The notes under the pieces: generated by a model
Told to the model about the DNA's origin: nothing
The model's input: the letters and a program-made list of their open reading frames with translations, nothing else
Databases searched by the model: none
Assembly (NCBI RefSeq): GCF_029852145.1
Contig: NC_079971.1
Location: 23,497,563-23,561,562, forward strand
Length of the DNA stretch: 64,000 nucleotides
Source: Microplitis mediator
Lineage: Eukaryota > Arthropoda > Insecta > Hymenoptera > Braconidae
Direction: 5' to 3'
Program-made: the position numbers and the translations under genes
Part shown: positions 24,563-37,835 of the stretch, in pieces
How the letters are laid out: each line of letters begins with the position of its first letter
Numbering within the stretch: position 1 is the first letter of the stretch

Positions 24563-27031
24563 CACGGAGAGAAATTTGTAGTAACATTTTCTAGTAACTT
24601 TATGAAATATTCCATACCGTTATGGTAATAATTACTTGGAATTATAGGGTAGAGGCCCATATTTTCTGGGAAAAGTTTTCATGGCTATGGTAACAATTCC
24701 CATAATTATGGTAACAGTTCCCATATCGCATGGTAATAGAATTATTGTAATTATTACCATACTTGTAGAAATAATTCCCATAAGCAAATAGGAACATATC
24801 CAATCATGGTTATTATTCCCGTTAGATGATGGTAATGGTTACCACGTGCTATGGTATTTATTACTTTAGTATTATGGTAAGTTATTATAGTATTATTGTA
24901 ATGGTTACCATACATTATGGGAATGGTTACCATATTTTATAGTAATGGTTATCGTATATTAAAGTAATTGTTATCATACATCATGGTAATAATTACTATA
25001 ATATTTTGGTAATGTTTACCATACATTATGGTAATGGTTACCATATTTTATAGTAATGGTTATTGGATATTAAGGTAATTGTTACCATGCATTATGGTAA
25101 TAATTACTATAATACTATGGTGAATTACTATAACATTCTGGTAATGTTTACCATACATTATGGTAATTGTTACCATATATTATGGTAATGGTTATCGTGT
25201 ATTGACGTAATTGTTACCATGCATTATGGTAATAATTACTATAATATTATGGTGAATTACTATAACATTCTGGTAATGTTTACCATAGATTATGGTAATT
25301 GTTACCATATATTATGGTAATGGTCATCATGTATTGACGTAATTGTTACCATACATCATGGTAATAATTACTATACTATTATGGTAATGGTTACCATATA
25401 TTATGGTAATGGTTATCATATATTAAGGTAATGGTTATCATATATTAAGGTAATTTTTACCATGCATTATGGTAATAATTACTATAATATTATGGTGAGT
25501 TACTTTAATATCCTGGTAATGGTTATCATACATTATGGTAATGGTTATCATACATTATGGTAATTTTTACCATATATTATGGTAATGGTTATCGTGTATT
25601 GAGGTAATTGTTACCACTCATCATGGTAATTATTACTATACTATTTACGTAATGATTACCATATATTATGGTAATGGTTATCATATGTTAAGGTAATTTT
25701 TACCATGCATTATGGTAATGGTTATCAGATATTAAGGTAATTTTTACCATGCATTATGGTAATAATTACTATAATATTATGGTGAGTTACTTTAATATCC
25801 TGGTAATGGTTATCATACATTATGGTAATGGTTATCATACATTATGGTAATTTTTACCATATATTATGGTAATGGTTATCGTGTATTGAGGTAATTGTTA
25901 CCACTCATCATGGTAATTATTACTATACTATTTACGTAATGATTACCATATATTATGGTAATGGTTATCATATGTTAAGGTAATTTTTACCATGCATTAT
26001 GGTAATGGTTATCAGATATTAAGGTAATTTTTACCATGCATTATGGTAATAATTACTATAATATTATGGTGAGTTACTTTAATATCCTGGTAATGGTTAT
26101 CATACATTATGGTAATGGTTATCATACATTATGGTAATTTTTACCATATATTATGGTAATGGTTATCGTGTATTGAGGTAATTGTTACCACTCATCATGG
26201 TAATTATTACTATACTATTTACGTAATGATTACCATATATTATGGTAATGGTTATCATATGTTAAGGTAATTTTTACCATGCATTATGGTAATGGTTATC
26301 AGATATTAAGGTAATTTTTACCATGCATTATGGTAATAATTACTATAATATTGTGGTGAGTTACTTTAATATTCCGGTAATGTTTATCATACATTATGGT
26401 AATAATTACCATCATATTATAGTAAAATACTATAATATTCTGGAAATAGTTATCATGAATCATGGTAATAGTTACTATAATATCATAATAATGATTACCA
26501 TACTATAGAGGTAATTATTATTAAATTGTGATAGTAATGATTATCCTAACCCTAAGATAATTATTACCATATTGTAATGGTAATGGTAACCATATTGTAA
26601 TGGTAATGGTTACCATGATTACCATATCATTATAGTAATCGTTACCATAATATTATGGTAAACATTACCATGATATTAAAGTAACCACTATCATACCATT
26701 ACGGTAGCCATTACCATATATTATAGCAATAACTTCCATCCATTATGGGAATTTTTACCATAATATTATAGTAATGGATAACATAATAGTACGGTCATTA
26801 TTACCATACCATTTTAGGAGCAATTACCATAGTAACATAGTAACGATTATCATTATTCCATAGGAACTTTTCCAATATCATATTGGAATTATACCCATAT
26901 CCATAGGAATGATTACCGTATTATGTATGGGTGTCGTTCCTATAATCGACGTCTAAAAGAACTAGTTACCATGGGTTATGGGAACCATTCCTATAATATA
27001 TTGTAATTGTTACCGTAGATTTATCTCCGTG
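24563..27031. mobile_element. 2.5-kb TIR element filled with ATGGTAATGGTTACCAT words (family b)
   Basis: It starts CACGGAGAGAAATTTG after TA and ends ATCTCCGTG. The interior is about 100 words of the type TTATGGTAAT-GG-TTACCATA with self-complementary halves. A 287-bp higher-order unit is tandemly repeated, with the same landmark (GGTGAGTTACTTTAATAT) at 25494, 25781, 26068 and 26355. Confidence 0.85.
25494..26360. repeat. 287-bp higher-order tandem repeat
   Basis: Three full units and the start of a fourth, almost identical, inside the family b element. Landmark spacing is exactly 287 bp each time. Confidence 0.85.
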
Positions 27032-27064
27032 TTTTAAGTTATTTTATACAATTTATTATTGAAA

Positions 27065-30000
27065 TCAGTCTAAATTTTGATAGAGATCCTCTATTTGAGG
27101 TTTGAAGTACGCCTTTAGTTGAGGCCGTTTTGTTTTTAATGTCGGTGTTAATAGGCCATTTTGTACTGAAAATGGATCGGGATGTAAATATATATCTTTT
27201 ACTTGTTCAAAAGATTTCAAACCGGCTTCACGTCCCCATTGTAACATATCGTCGTGGATCAATTTTTTGACATCGGGGTTTGCACAAAGGACACTTAGGG
27301 TACCGGGTATTCTATTTTCAGAAGCCCAGCATTTAATGACGTCGACGTCGGGCACAACTATTCCGACGACACATGATTTTAGTGACTCGCCGTGGACGAA
27401 TACTTGATGTACATATTGACTTCTTATATATATATTTTCTATTTTTTCCGGTACAATATATTCTCCTTGTGATAATTTAAAGATATGTTTTTTACGATCT
27501 ATTATTTTTAGGCATCCATTCTGTAAAATCAATTTTTTTGTTATTTATATATTTTTATTTTTATCATAGGGTTGAGAAATTTTTTGAATTCAAAAATTCA
27601 GAATTTTTTTAAATTAAAGAAATTGACTATTTTTAAAAATCGGATTTTTTGCTAATTAGTAAATTCTTGGAATTTTTCCAAAAATTCTAGTTTTCAAAAA
27701 AAAATTTTTATATTCTGAGTTGCTTCAGTTTGGAATTTTTTTAGAAATATTTCGGAAAATTTTTCGTTTTTTCAGACAGTTTGAAAATTTTCTACAAATT
27801 TCGCAATTTTACAAAATATCCCGGAGTATTTCCGACGAAATTTAGAAATCTTTTTTACGATTTTTAAGTTTTCTGAAGTATTTTTCAAAATGATCAATTT
27901 TTCAAGTATTTCAATTTTTTTTTTAGTTTCGCTAATTCTTTAATTTTCAAAAACATTTTAGCGCCAAAATTTTAGAAAATATTTCCAACAGTTGAAAAAT
28001 TTCCAGAAAATTATTAAATTTCCAACTCATTCTTAAATTTCGAAAAAATTTCATTTTTTCCAATTTTCTAAACAATTTTCGTCTTTTCTGCAACATTTCC
28101 TAAAATACATTTTTTCTATAAATATTCCATCATTTTTTTAATGTTTCCGACAATTCTTCAGTCTTCAAAATATTTTGTTAAAAAAAAATTTCCAACAGCT
28201 GAAAAATTTTCTGAAAACATTCCAACTTTTTTTATTTTCGTAATGTTTCATAAAATTGTCATTTTTTTTTCAAATATTCTAGAATTATTCTTTACGTTTC
28301 CGACAATTCTGTAATTTTTTCAAATATTTCCCAAAAAATTTCCAAAAAATTCTAGAAAAATTTCCTAAAAATACTGAATTAACTAAAAAAAAATTCAAAA
28401 AATAAGAACTTACTGGAAGCCACATTCCAATATCACCAGTGTGATGCCATCCTTGTTCATCAATGACTTCAGCTGTTTTCTCGGGATTTTTATAATAACC
28501 ATAAAATACATTAGTGCCTTTTACGCAAACTTCACCTTGATTATTAGCCGCCCAATATTCCATTTCAGGTACGTCAACTAATTTAATGCAGCAACAAGCT
28601 ACCGGAGGACCCACGTGCTCTGGTACGTAATCACCCTATTGCCAAAAATTAAAAAATTAAATTTACTGCATATTGCCTGCATGAAAAAACTTTATATGTG
28701 AAAAAATATACTTTAAAATATATGAATATTATAATGTGATATATTGCGCAATATAAAATAATATTTAAATTTTTGCCGTATTAATATATGATAATATATT
28801 GAAAAAAAATATATTGCTACAATATATTAATTATATATTTATCAATATAACTTTTTTTATGTATGTTTAGCATATATGTCTTGGTATATTTTATTATATA
28901 CTGATATATTGTATTTAAAGTAGTATATTTATTAATATACAGTCTTATGTATATTTTTTATGTTTTCCAGTATATTGCAAAATATATGGTACTCTACATA
29001 TTTTTTGTACTATGGTAGGGGAGGGTGGGGCAGAGCGGCCCCCCTAAGCCAATTATTACTTTTTGTGGCTTTCAACCATAAGATCACTTTACTTTTTTCC
29101 TATTTCGAACAAATTTATGGACATTTTGCCAAAATTCTGAAAAAAAAAATTTTTTTTTGTGGGGCAGAGCGGCCCCTCTCCAAAAAATGATAAAAAAATT
29201 TTTTTTTTCGTTTTTTTTTTTTTTTTAAATTGTTTTTATCATTAAGAATGTATTTCTTTCTCTTGACAACTATTTTTGGTTTTATATTACTCGAAAAAAT
29301 TTTTTAAGGTGTAATAAATCGTTTACTATCGATTACCTTAATTACTAATTGTTATTTAATAAAAAAAAAAAAACAATACTATAGTTTTACTATATTTCAA
29401 AAATTTATCAACTAAAAAAAAAATTTTTATTTTTATAAATTTTTAGTGACCAAATTTGCCTCTTTAATAGAGAAACGGCCGAAAAATATGAAAAAATAAT
29501 TTTTTCGGAAGTTTCGGCTGGTCCATTTTGCCCCAGGTGTTATGCGTAGGTCTAGAAATGTGGAATTATAATAATTTTTTTTTAATTTGATGATAAAAAT
29601 ATGAAAAAATCACTTTTTCAAAATTTTGGGCTTGTCCATTTCGCCCCAAATGTCATGCGTAGGGGTAAAAATGCGCAAACATATCGGATTTATAGTAATT
29701 AGTCGATAGAAAAAAAATTTTTTTTTGATCAAAATTTCAGGGGGGCCGCTCTGCCCCACCCTCCCCTATATACATTTATATTTCTTTATAAAGACTATAG
29801 TTTTCAATATATCGAGAAACATATAATTTTTAATATATTTGAAAAATATAACTTCAATATACCGCAAACCATAGATTTGAACATATAAGTTCTTCCATGT
29901 ATGATCAATTATATACAGACAATATATCACTAACAATATAAGTCAAAATATATATAAATTTTATTATATTATACTTTATAAATTACATACATACCACCCA

Positions 30001-33000
30001 TATATGAAAAAAATATATTGAGCATTATATGAGATGATATATATAGAGGAATATAAAACATTATATAAAAAGAAATATATTATTAAAAATATATAATCCA
30101 ATATATGTAAAAAACATATATTCATTAATATATATATTTTTGCCGCCATATATTTATCACAAATATTCATCATATATATTTTTATATATTTTTAACAGTA
30201 AATAACTTTTCCATGCGGGTGCTCTTAATTAGTCATGAAAAAGTAACATGACGAATGTTAATCCCGTCATTAATCATATGCCAAAACTCTCTAAAAATTT
30301 TTAACGATGAACTAACTTTCGTGTGATATATAGTTTTATTTATATATTTTTATTTACTCGTCTACTATTTTTAACTATCACGTTTCGTGAGTATATTTAC
30401 GTTAAATTTCAAAATAGATTGAGATTACGACGTGTGAATAGTTTTATATAAAACCTGTTAATGCATTAATGATTATAAATATTATTATTTTTTATTACAT
30501 AGCAAACAAATTAAATAGATCTTGCGGTAAATTTCTCAATAAAAAAGTTTATGAATATTTAAGTTTATTATTAATATTATTTTTACTGGCTCTCATACTT
30601 TATACTGCCGCGAGTTGAGCCAAAATAAACACAAACCAATGGATTTATTTTGTTTATTTTATTAATATGTTTATTGACCATCAAATTTTTCAAATCTAAT
30701 ATTAATTGCCGCGAAAAAAAATGATGAATAGAGAGTTGATGTTAGTTCGCATTTAAAATTCTAACCTCACTTTTAGAGCGGCGATAAAAATAACTTTTAA
30801 TTCGAAATAAGTAACAGTTTTATTGAATCCGTTTATAGCCTGAGGTAAGTTCATTCACTGAATATCTGGCGTATGAATTGCTAGTCAAATAAACCACGCG
30901 ACTACTAGTTACGAGGTCGCTAAATTTCGAGGTGATGTTGCATAAATTAACTACGGCCATTTTGATTTTTTTTCCTTCGTATTTTAAAGCTATTTTATTA
31001 AATTGTGACACAATTTATTGCAGAAACTGAAGTTTCATTTTTTTACAGTCGACTACCCGTCATAAGACTGGTCTAGGGGACGTAGGGGAAATTTTTCGTG
31101 GAATTTCAGACCCCCACTACCGAGCGATTAGTTTTGTTCTCGACTACCGTTATAAGCCTGTTTTATTTTATGCGATTTTAAAGGTTATGTTTACGATTTG
31201 TTACATCCGCCAGTCCCGATTTTTCTGGTGCTCATGGCGCTAAAATAAATACTTATCTTTTTACACTAATAATGATTATAATGCAAAAAATTATAATGAT
31301 AACGGTATTAATTACAGCAATAATAATAATAATTTTATTGATGAACATAATGATCAATAAAACTTTTAAATTGTAACAGAAGCTTTAAATGCAACTCATG
31401 ATTACAATTATGAACAATAAATTATATTTTACTTAATAATGATTCAACTATTCTCCGCGAAACATAGATAGTAAATTATCATCATTAATTTTGATATTTT
31501 TTCCTATTCTTAGTTTATAATTTTGTCAATTTTAACGGAGGCTTATAACGAGCCGTCTGGTCCGAAACTCAAAAAGTGGTTAAGTGGGGGAGCTGTTTGG
31601 GCCCAGTAACTGCCGATTGGGGGAAGAGGCCTATCACGGGCAGGCTTATGACAGTAGTTGACTGTATTCAAATTTTTCGTCTCCAAAACCGGGCAAAGCG
31701 GTACCTCTGCCCAATATTCTATAAAATTACCTGAATAGTAAGAGTAATTGGTGCACAGCATTCAGTTTGCCCATAGCCCTCGACAATAAGACAACCAAGA
31801 GCACATCGGGCGAAAGTTAAAACATTACCAGCCAGAGGCGCTGATCCAACGACAATTAATCTCAATCTTCCGCCCATGGTTTCCTGAATCTTTTTAAACA
31901 CCAATTTGTCCCAAAAACTATTGCTTCTGATAATACATTTTTTAATTTCCGCTTCTTTGGAACTTATGCCCATGTTAAAAATCATTCTTTTGAAAAATGA
32001 TGACTGGAGCTCAGCTTGGACCTGTTTCGCCCAACAGAAAACAGAAATAACCACGCAATTAATTAACGTAATAACCAACAAATGTCTTTTGTCAAAGACT
32101 TATTCGTCTTCCAGACTGCATTGACACAAAGCACCTGGTCTTAGATCACAAAGTAACCGTACAATCTAATAATAAATGACAGATTGAGAAGGCCTTTGTG
32201 ATTAATTTTGGCAAAAGCTGTAAACCTGATTAATGTAAGCAAACTCACCTTATCGTAAAGACGATTAAGAAGTCTGGGTACCGCGGGCATCACCGTCGGT
32301 CTTAGAGCTCTCATGTCTTCAGGCAATAGTTTGATATCACCGCCATAGAAACCGACGGATCCACCGACCATGTACATTCCGTTCTCGCAGCATCGTTCGA
32401 GCATGTGAGCCAAGGGTAGGAAACTTATCATAACATCTTTGGAAGCCGGTCTGTGATCACCGAGCTGCAGCAAAACTGCGCATACTCCTGCCATAACATT
32501 CTGATGGCTCAACATTACACCCTTTGGATTACCCGTAGTACCAGAAGTGTAGCAAATTGTGCATAGATCAGTAGGTCTAGGTGGTACATCGGGAAAATTT
32601 TTTTGTGCTCCAAGACGCTCAACGTCTTCGAATCGCAACAATTCGACTCCGCGGTTTTTCGCCCGTTGGATTGTCGCTGGACGTGTTTCTTTTACTACAA
32701 CTAATTTCCTCAGGCATCTGGTTCAAAAGTTCATGATCAGATTAGTCGGGTCATCAATTATGTTTCGAGATCTAGTCTCTAAAACTTACCGAGGAGCTTT
32801 GTCGAGCAATAAATTACATTTTTTATCATCCTCACAAATAACTAAACTAATTTCCGCTTGATTGATAATGTAGGCACAGGCATCAGGTCCAAGTGTGTCA
32901 TAAAGCGGGACAACGACCAGCGAATATGTGTAACACGCTTGTTCAGTTAGAATCCATTCGGGACTATTTTGACTGTAAAGACCCACGAGAGTTTGTGGTC

Positions 33001-36000
33001 CAGGTGTTAAACCGTAAGCCAGCAGTCCAGATCCCAGGTTCTTGGCTCGCAATAACGTTTCGTTGTAGTTCAACCACTGGTAAGGCTTATTTGGTCCGTC
33101 CCTCCAACCAAGGCACTGTCCATTATCTAACAAAGTCGCCAAAGATTTTTCATGAGATACCAGATAGCTCTGTGTGCGTCAATTATTTACACGCAGAGAA
33201 TTTTATAACGAAAATTACCCTGACATTTTAGGTAACGCTGGGATCCCTAGTCGAAATAGTCAAGTTTTGACTCGATTTCAAACCAGTAACTGGCCAGCGA
33301 TATCGAGTAAAAACTAGAAATCATTATTTTAATTTTAAGCTATGATTTATTTTTATTTTTCCGAGCAACTGACAATTTTTATAACCTCAGACCTAAAATT
33401 TAAAAGCAACAGTTTTTTCAAAGCTGCCATGTTTCATTGGATCTCTAGTCAAATTGAACTGGACAAAAACTCGATTTCATTTCTACTAAAGGACACCTCG
33501 ATATTCTTTACTATACCACATGGTAAAAGTATATTACACACCAAGAGAGGGAAGTAGGACATTATAACCCTTGTGTGTAATTGCCTACTTAAGCCGAAGG
33601 TGGATTGAGATGTCCTACTTCCCTCGGTGGTGTGTAAACTATTTTTTGCCAAATCTGCACTTAAGTTTGAATTTTTGCCTCTGTTTACAGAAAGAATAGC
33701 GCATGCGCTAATTATGATTTGTTTTATCATAAGAGACAAGCACGACTTTTTTCCCTCTAAACAGGACAGAAATTTAAACATTCGGTGCATAGGAAAAATT
33801 TTTGATCTGTCAAAAAATCTATTGCTTTATTTCAATGCTTACAATAAAAAATAACCAAAAAAAAATTGGCCCAATAGAAAATTTATCAATTTAAATTCAA
33901 AAATTCCATTTTTTGAAACTTTTTATTACACTACAGTAATTTTTATCAAAAATCCTTTGAGTTTTTTCGAAATATTCGGCTCTTTTCGTTTATTTTCACA
34001 ATTTTTAAACTTCCCGTCATGAAAATTGGAAATTTTCAAAAGAGGTTTCGTAATTGGTTTTGATCCGATTTTCAAAAATCGTTTTTTCAAATTCTAGTCA
34101 AAGCTAAGTCTCAAAAGTCAAATCGTTCGATTTTTTCCAAAGATGTCGGACAAAATTTAATTTTTCGAAACTTTCTACTACACTACAGTAATTTTTATCA
34201 AAAATCCTTTAAATTCGAGTTTTTTTCGAAATATTCGGCTCTTTTCGTTCACTCGCACAATTTTCAAACTTCCCGCCATGAAAATTGGAAATTTTCAAAA
34301 GAGGTTTCGTAATTGGTTTTGGTCCGATTTTCAAAAATCGATTTTTCAAATTCTAGTCAAAGCTAAGTCTCAAAAGTCAAATCGTTCGATTTTTTCCAAA
34401 GATGTCGGACAAAATTTAATTTTTTTCAGCGAAATAGTTTTTTCGCCCAAACGTTTCTTGAGCCCAAATAGCGCGAAAATTTTCAAATAACCTCTGAGCT
34501 CGAAAACAGCGGGAAGTTTTGGGTTGGCCTTCAAGGTCAGCCGTTTTTCAGATTGTTAATGCAAAAAATACCGCGAAATTCTCTGAGTCTATATTCCATT
34601 TTTTTTTAACATCTCATACTAATAATGTGTTTTTTAATAAACACGGCAATAAATATTTCCGAGTTTATTTTTTATTTTAAATATAATGACTTAGTTATTT
34701 GGAAATCTTACAGATGCGGAAGGCACTTTTCAGGGACGCCAAATTATAGAAACGATGCCAACTTTTGTTAAAGCATCATTAATTTTTGTATCATACCATC
34801 CGCTAACAATTTTTAGGTTTCAATACTTATTAAATATCTTGTTTATCATTTTAATTTACATTACCAATTACTCATTTGCGAATGTCAAGAAAATATTAAT
34901 GTCAACCCGTCCCAAAATTTGTTGGCTAATAGTTTACTGGTTAATTTTTTTTGGCAACCAAAAAGAAAAATAACTTACTGGATTCCTTAGCTCCTTTGCG
35001 AAAGGAATCATAAAGTGTGCGCACATCTTCGTGAATGTAACTGACAAATTTACCATCCTTGCTGTCCTTGTAGAATTTTGAGACACGGATATACTCAGCT
35101 CCCTGTTACAGAAAAACGTCATTCACTTTATTATTAACAAACAAATCGACTATTTTTCTAAATTTGTTACATAACGAAAGCGTAATTAAAAAATCTAATT
35201 ATGCAAAGCTACAGAAATCACAAGTAATTTATCAGATGCATTGAAGATCTAATGCGTGTTTTAAATAACAAGTCACCAAATTAACACTCAGTTAAACTGA
35301 AGAATAATCAAAGACAATAGACACCTTTATTGTGTCGGATTGATCGTTAGTGTCAATTGGGACACGAATATTCGGCTGAACACTGCCACAGCCAGGCATT
35401 TTTATTTAAAATAACCACTTATTTGCTAAAAAAACCCAACTTTACTATCAGAATATAAATAACGCGAACTGTAAATTTAACGGACGTATGCCCAATTTAT
35501 AAGAAATTTAAAATCTGAGCCCTTATCGGAGCATCAAATAATGACAACACATCGAACGACCGTAAGGCAAAAAGTGATGGGTTTTAATCATTCTCGGTTG
35601 TAAATTAAAACTTTGAAACGCGTGATGTATCTTTGGCCTCAGTACGAAACGTTAACTCGTGACGATCACGATGTCGAGATTATGACTGCGTCTACTAAGA
35701 CGAGATCTCACGAAATAAAATATTTAAAATATAACTAGATAGTTCAAAGAGACACAGCCACTACGTTATGTTGTGCATCGTCATCTACAACCACACAAGA
35801 CACTTGGTCTCGTTATATCGTAAGATTTAAATATAGTTTACGAGGTAGTAGAGGGTAATAGTGTTTTATTAAGAACCACCAGACTGGTGTTTGCTGTTGG
35901 ATTGGATTAACGCCAGTAGCCAGTAGCCAGTAGCCAGTAGTTAGTATGTTGATAAACACGATACCTGATAATGATAATTACCCGTGTAAAAAAGTTGCGG

Positions 36001-37063
36001 GATTCCACCGGTAATTCGCAGGTGATCAGCTGAATATCATGTGGAAGTCATATTTTGACACAAATATGAATTTCAGATGATTTTCGGATGAGTATTAAAT
36101 GATAATATGAAAAGAAAGTTAGTAATAGATTGTAATGATTATATTATAAGTTGACACGTAAAATGAGAGATATTTTTTTTTTAAATTAGCAGTAACGAAG
36201 TAATAGGGGAACCTGGGGCATGAAGGCCCCCTTCAAAAATTTAGTAAATTTTTTTTTTCTTTCATTTTCGGTCAAATTATGTTATCTCTGATATTTTAAG
36301 GTGATTTGCGATATCTGGGGCATAATGGACCACCTGTAAAATAATTTTCTACAGAAGAATTATTTTTTTCTAAACTAAAATGAATTTGAAAAATTTATTA
36401 ATTAAAGCTCTTTTAGGTCAATACACTAAAAAAAATTCGCGAAGTGTTTAACAGTTTAATATAAATTCATTGAAATGTTAAATCTCCGGACAGGAGTAAA
36501 ATAAAATCCACTTCACTCCGAGATCACTCCGCTAAAAAAAACTCCCAATTTCCCCGCAAGAAAAAAAAAATTTTTTGTAATAGAATTTTTCATACAATCT
36601 ATCACTAGAACTATATTTCTATACTATCTTTGTGTATTCATTAGGAATTCATCCGGAATTCATATTTGTGTCAAAATATGACTTCCACATGATATTCAGC
36701 GGATCACCTGCGGAATAACGCAACTTTTTTATACGGGTATTCCCAATCTACGGTCATTACTTTTCCGATCAAAGTGGGCTTTCGTCGACATGAAAACTGA
36801 CGTAATTACGCCTATCGGAACTGTGTGGATTATTTTTGTTCAAAGGTAAATTCACAGCTTTAAACAACCACTATGGAATTACCATGAAATTCTATAAACA
36901 AGTGATTCCCAGATCTATCGCTCACCGGAAGTAGCCTCGATTGAGCGTCAAGAGGCATCAATGGTGTTTCGGGAATCGGTTTTGTCGCATAGTATGCTGC
37001 AACACCAGTTAATACTAAGGCACCTGCACCACCGATGTACGGCAAATAACTGTCTAGTGAAGC
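27065..37063 (-). CDS. Acsl: Long-chain fatty-acid CoA ligase (ACSL1/5/6 type)
   Basis: Minus-strand exons with matching phases: 37063-36926 (membrane anchor), 35102-34979, 33126-32790, 32717-32249, 32021-31731, 28635-28414 and 27520-27065. The anchor exon encodes PYIGGAGALVLTGVAAYY, a typical N-terminal helix. Then come NGQCLGWRDG, the AMP/ATP loop YTSGTTGNPKG, the GYGQTE motif, TGDIGMWLPNG and the ligase signature DRKKHIFKLSQGEYIVPEKIE, ending QNLD. These are all the core motifs of acyl-CoA synthetases, which activate long-chain fatty acids at ER and mitochondrial membranes. Two alternative 5' exons are listed separately. With the upstream exon at 37558-37406 the protein would have 729 residues; with the exon at 35399-35325, 657. 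AATAAA follows the stop at once (27057-27052). Introns carry several MITEs. Confidence 0.93.
28674..30219. mobile_element. TIR element with AATATATT words in ACSL intron, carrying a nested MITE
   Basis: Ends CATGAAAAAACTTTATATG (left) and its approximate inverse ACTTTTCCATG (right). The interior is AATATATTnnAATATAT words. The 749-bp element at 29018-29766 is inserted in it. Confidence 0.65.
29018..29766 (+). mobile_element. GGGGAGGGTGGGGCAGAG-ended MITE (family B, copy 1)
   Basis: Inverted ends GGGGAGGGTGGGGCAGAGCG and CGCTCTGCCCCACCCTCCCC, TA on both sides, non-coding. The motif GGGGCAGAGCGGCCCC recurs inside. Related copies are at 50316, 53678 and 63484. The plus-strand frames across these copies are not genes. 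Confidence 0.85.
31046..31664 (+). mobile_element. CAGTCGACTACCCG MITE (copy 2), in ACSL intron
   Basis: 619 bp, TA-flanked, same orientation and nearly the same sequence as the copy at 22620. The right end is slightly damaged (ACAGTAGTTGACTG). The minus-strand frame at 31543-31761 crosses its end and is not coding. Confidence 0.9.
33534..33638. repeat. 105-bp hairpin in ACSL intron
   Basis: The arms TTACACACCAAGAGAGGGAA... and ...CTTCCCTCGGTGGTGTGTAA are about 28 bp with few mismatches and flank a 48-bp loop. It may be a very small MITE. Confidence 0.6.
33918..34435. repeat. 259-bp direct duplication in ACSL intron
   Basis: Two almost identical tandem units. GAAAATTGGAAATTTTC occurs at 34021 and 34280. 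No coding sense. Confidence 0.85.
35325..35399 (-). CDS. Acsl: Alternative first coding exon of ACSL (no membrane anchor)
   Basis: It opens with ATG (MPGCGSVQPNIRVP) and encodes 25 residues. It ends in phase 0 at a GTGTCT donor, so it can join the 35102 exon (GAEYIRVSKF) in frame. It would replace the hydrophobic anchor with a soluble leader. Such alternative N-termini are known in the ACSL family. The donor is weaker than the others in this gene. Confidence 0.7.
35400..35980. other. Region upstream of the alternative ACSL first exon
   Basis: Unique sequence that would hold the promoter of the short isoform if it is used. It includes about four copies of a 7-bp CCAGTAG repeat at 35912-35940. 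No further gene. Confidence 0.4.
35981..36737. mobile_element. 757-bp TIR element, CCCGTGTAAAAAAGTTGCG ends
   Basis: TA-flanked ends CCCGTGTAAAAAAGTTGCG and CGCAACTTTTTTATACGGG. Subterminal arms pair for over 100 bp (ATCATGTGGAAGTCATATTT). It contains a decayed family B fragment near 36205-36320 (GGGGCATGAAGGCCCC) and a family f fragment near 36427-36560. Confidence 0.75.
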
Positions 37064-37405
37064 CTGAAACACTATTAGTAAAACCAAAATTTATCAATAC
37101 ACTTTTAGATCATTTTTTGAAATATTGCTATTTTATCATTGCGAATTTACTTACTTTTAGCGTCAATGCTTGTTTTGTTCAACAGCAAAAATCTTACGGT
37201 TTCAAAAAGATTATGTCTATTATTATTGTTATTATTATTATTACTATTATCAAATAGAGTTATAAAACGACGGGATTAAAAGACAAGGAAACTACGACAT
37301 GTCACAAGGTTTTGATTACAACGACTGCAGGGAAACCGCACTGGTTTTATTGTTAGGGTGTCTACTGCGTCTGCGATTCTATGACGTCAGTAATCAATAT
37401 CTCAC

Positions 37406-37558
37406 CCTCGAGTCCACCCCTTGCCTTGTTTGCGAGCATCCTGTGCGGGAAATTTTAAGGAACCGATCGGTAAACCAGTTTTGCAAGGGCACCAGCTCGC
37501 TCTGCTTCATCCTCAGCTGCTTCTGACGATTATCCTCATTGGGCAACGTGCAGATCAT
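37406..37558 (-). CDS. Acsl: Possible upstream first coding exon of the anchored ACSL isoform
   Basis: An open frame from an ATG at 37558 runs 51 codons to a GTGAGA donor in phase 0, as the anchor exon (37063) needs. A second in-frame ATG lies 16 codons in. The encoded leader is not conserved to my eye, so the true 5' exon may lie elsewhere. Confidence 0.4.
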
Positions 37559-37835
37559 AAATTTAACGCTTACCCGAAACAGATGTTTTAGAAATAAATG
37601 TGGGTAAGCAGAGTCTGCGTTGATTTGGGGGGTGAAGAAGCTCCTGGCGCGGAATACTTCAAAGGCAACACTTTGGTAGATAAGAAAAAATTCCACGGTC
37701 AATTGGTTTCTATTTAGAGGTAGCATTTAAAAAGCTTACGAAGGAATATTTAGACAGTTTGTTTCTTGCTGCGTTACGGTTACTTCCTCAGCAAAATCGA
37801 AGTCCAGCAAATTATTTAAATAAAACGGAATTGAA
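37559..37835. promoter_or_regulatory. Head-to-head spacer between ACSL and the BMP gene
   Basis: 277 bp between the candidate ACSL start at 37558 and the BMP start at 37836, transcribed in opposite directions. If the upstream ACSL exon is wrong, the spacer is 772 bp. Promoter function is inferred from position only. Confidence 0.4.

Noticed and set aside
24563..27031. Regular short repeats that could be mistaken for a CRISPR array
   Set aside because: There are no unique spacers, words are degenerate and the genome is eukaryotic.
31543..31761. 72-residue minus-strand frame near ACSL
   Set aside because: It joins the end of an ACSL exon to the tip of a MITE across an intron.
33126..33231. 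Minus-strand extension of an ACSL exon up to an AG near 33180
   Set aside because: That acceptor would break the frame with the preceding exon. The acceptor at 33127-33128 gives the family motif SNNGQCLGW in frame.
37299..37526. 75-residue plus-strand frame opposite the possible ACSL first exon
   Set aside because: It overlaps the antisense candidate exon and has no recognisable product.
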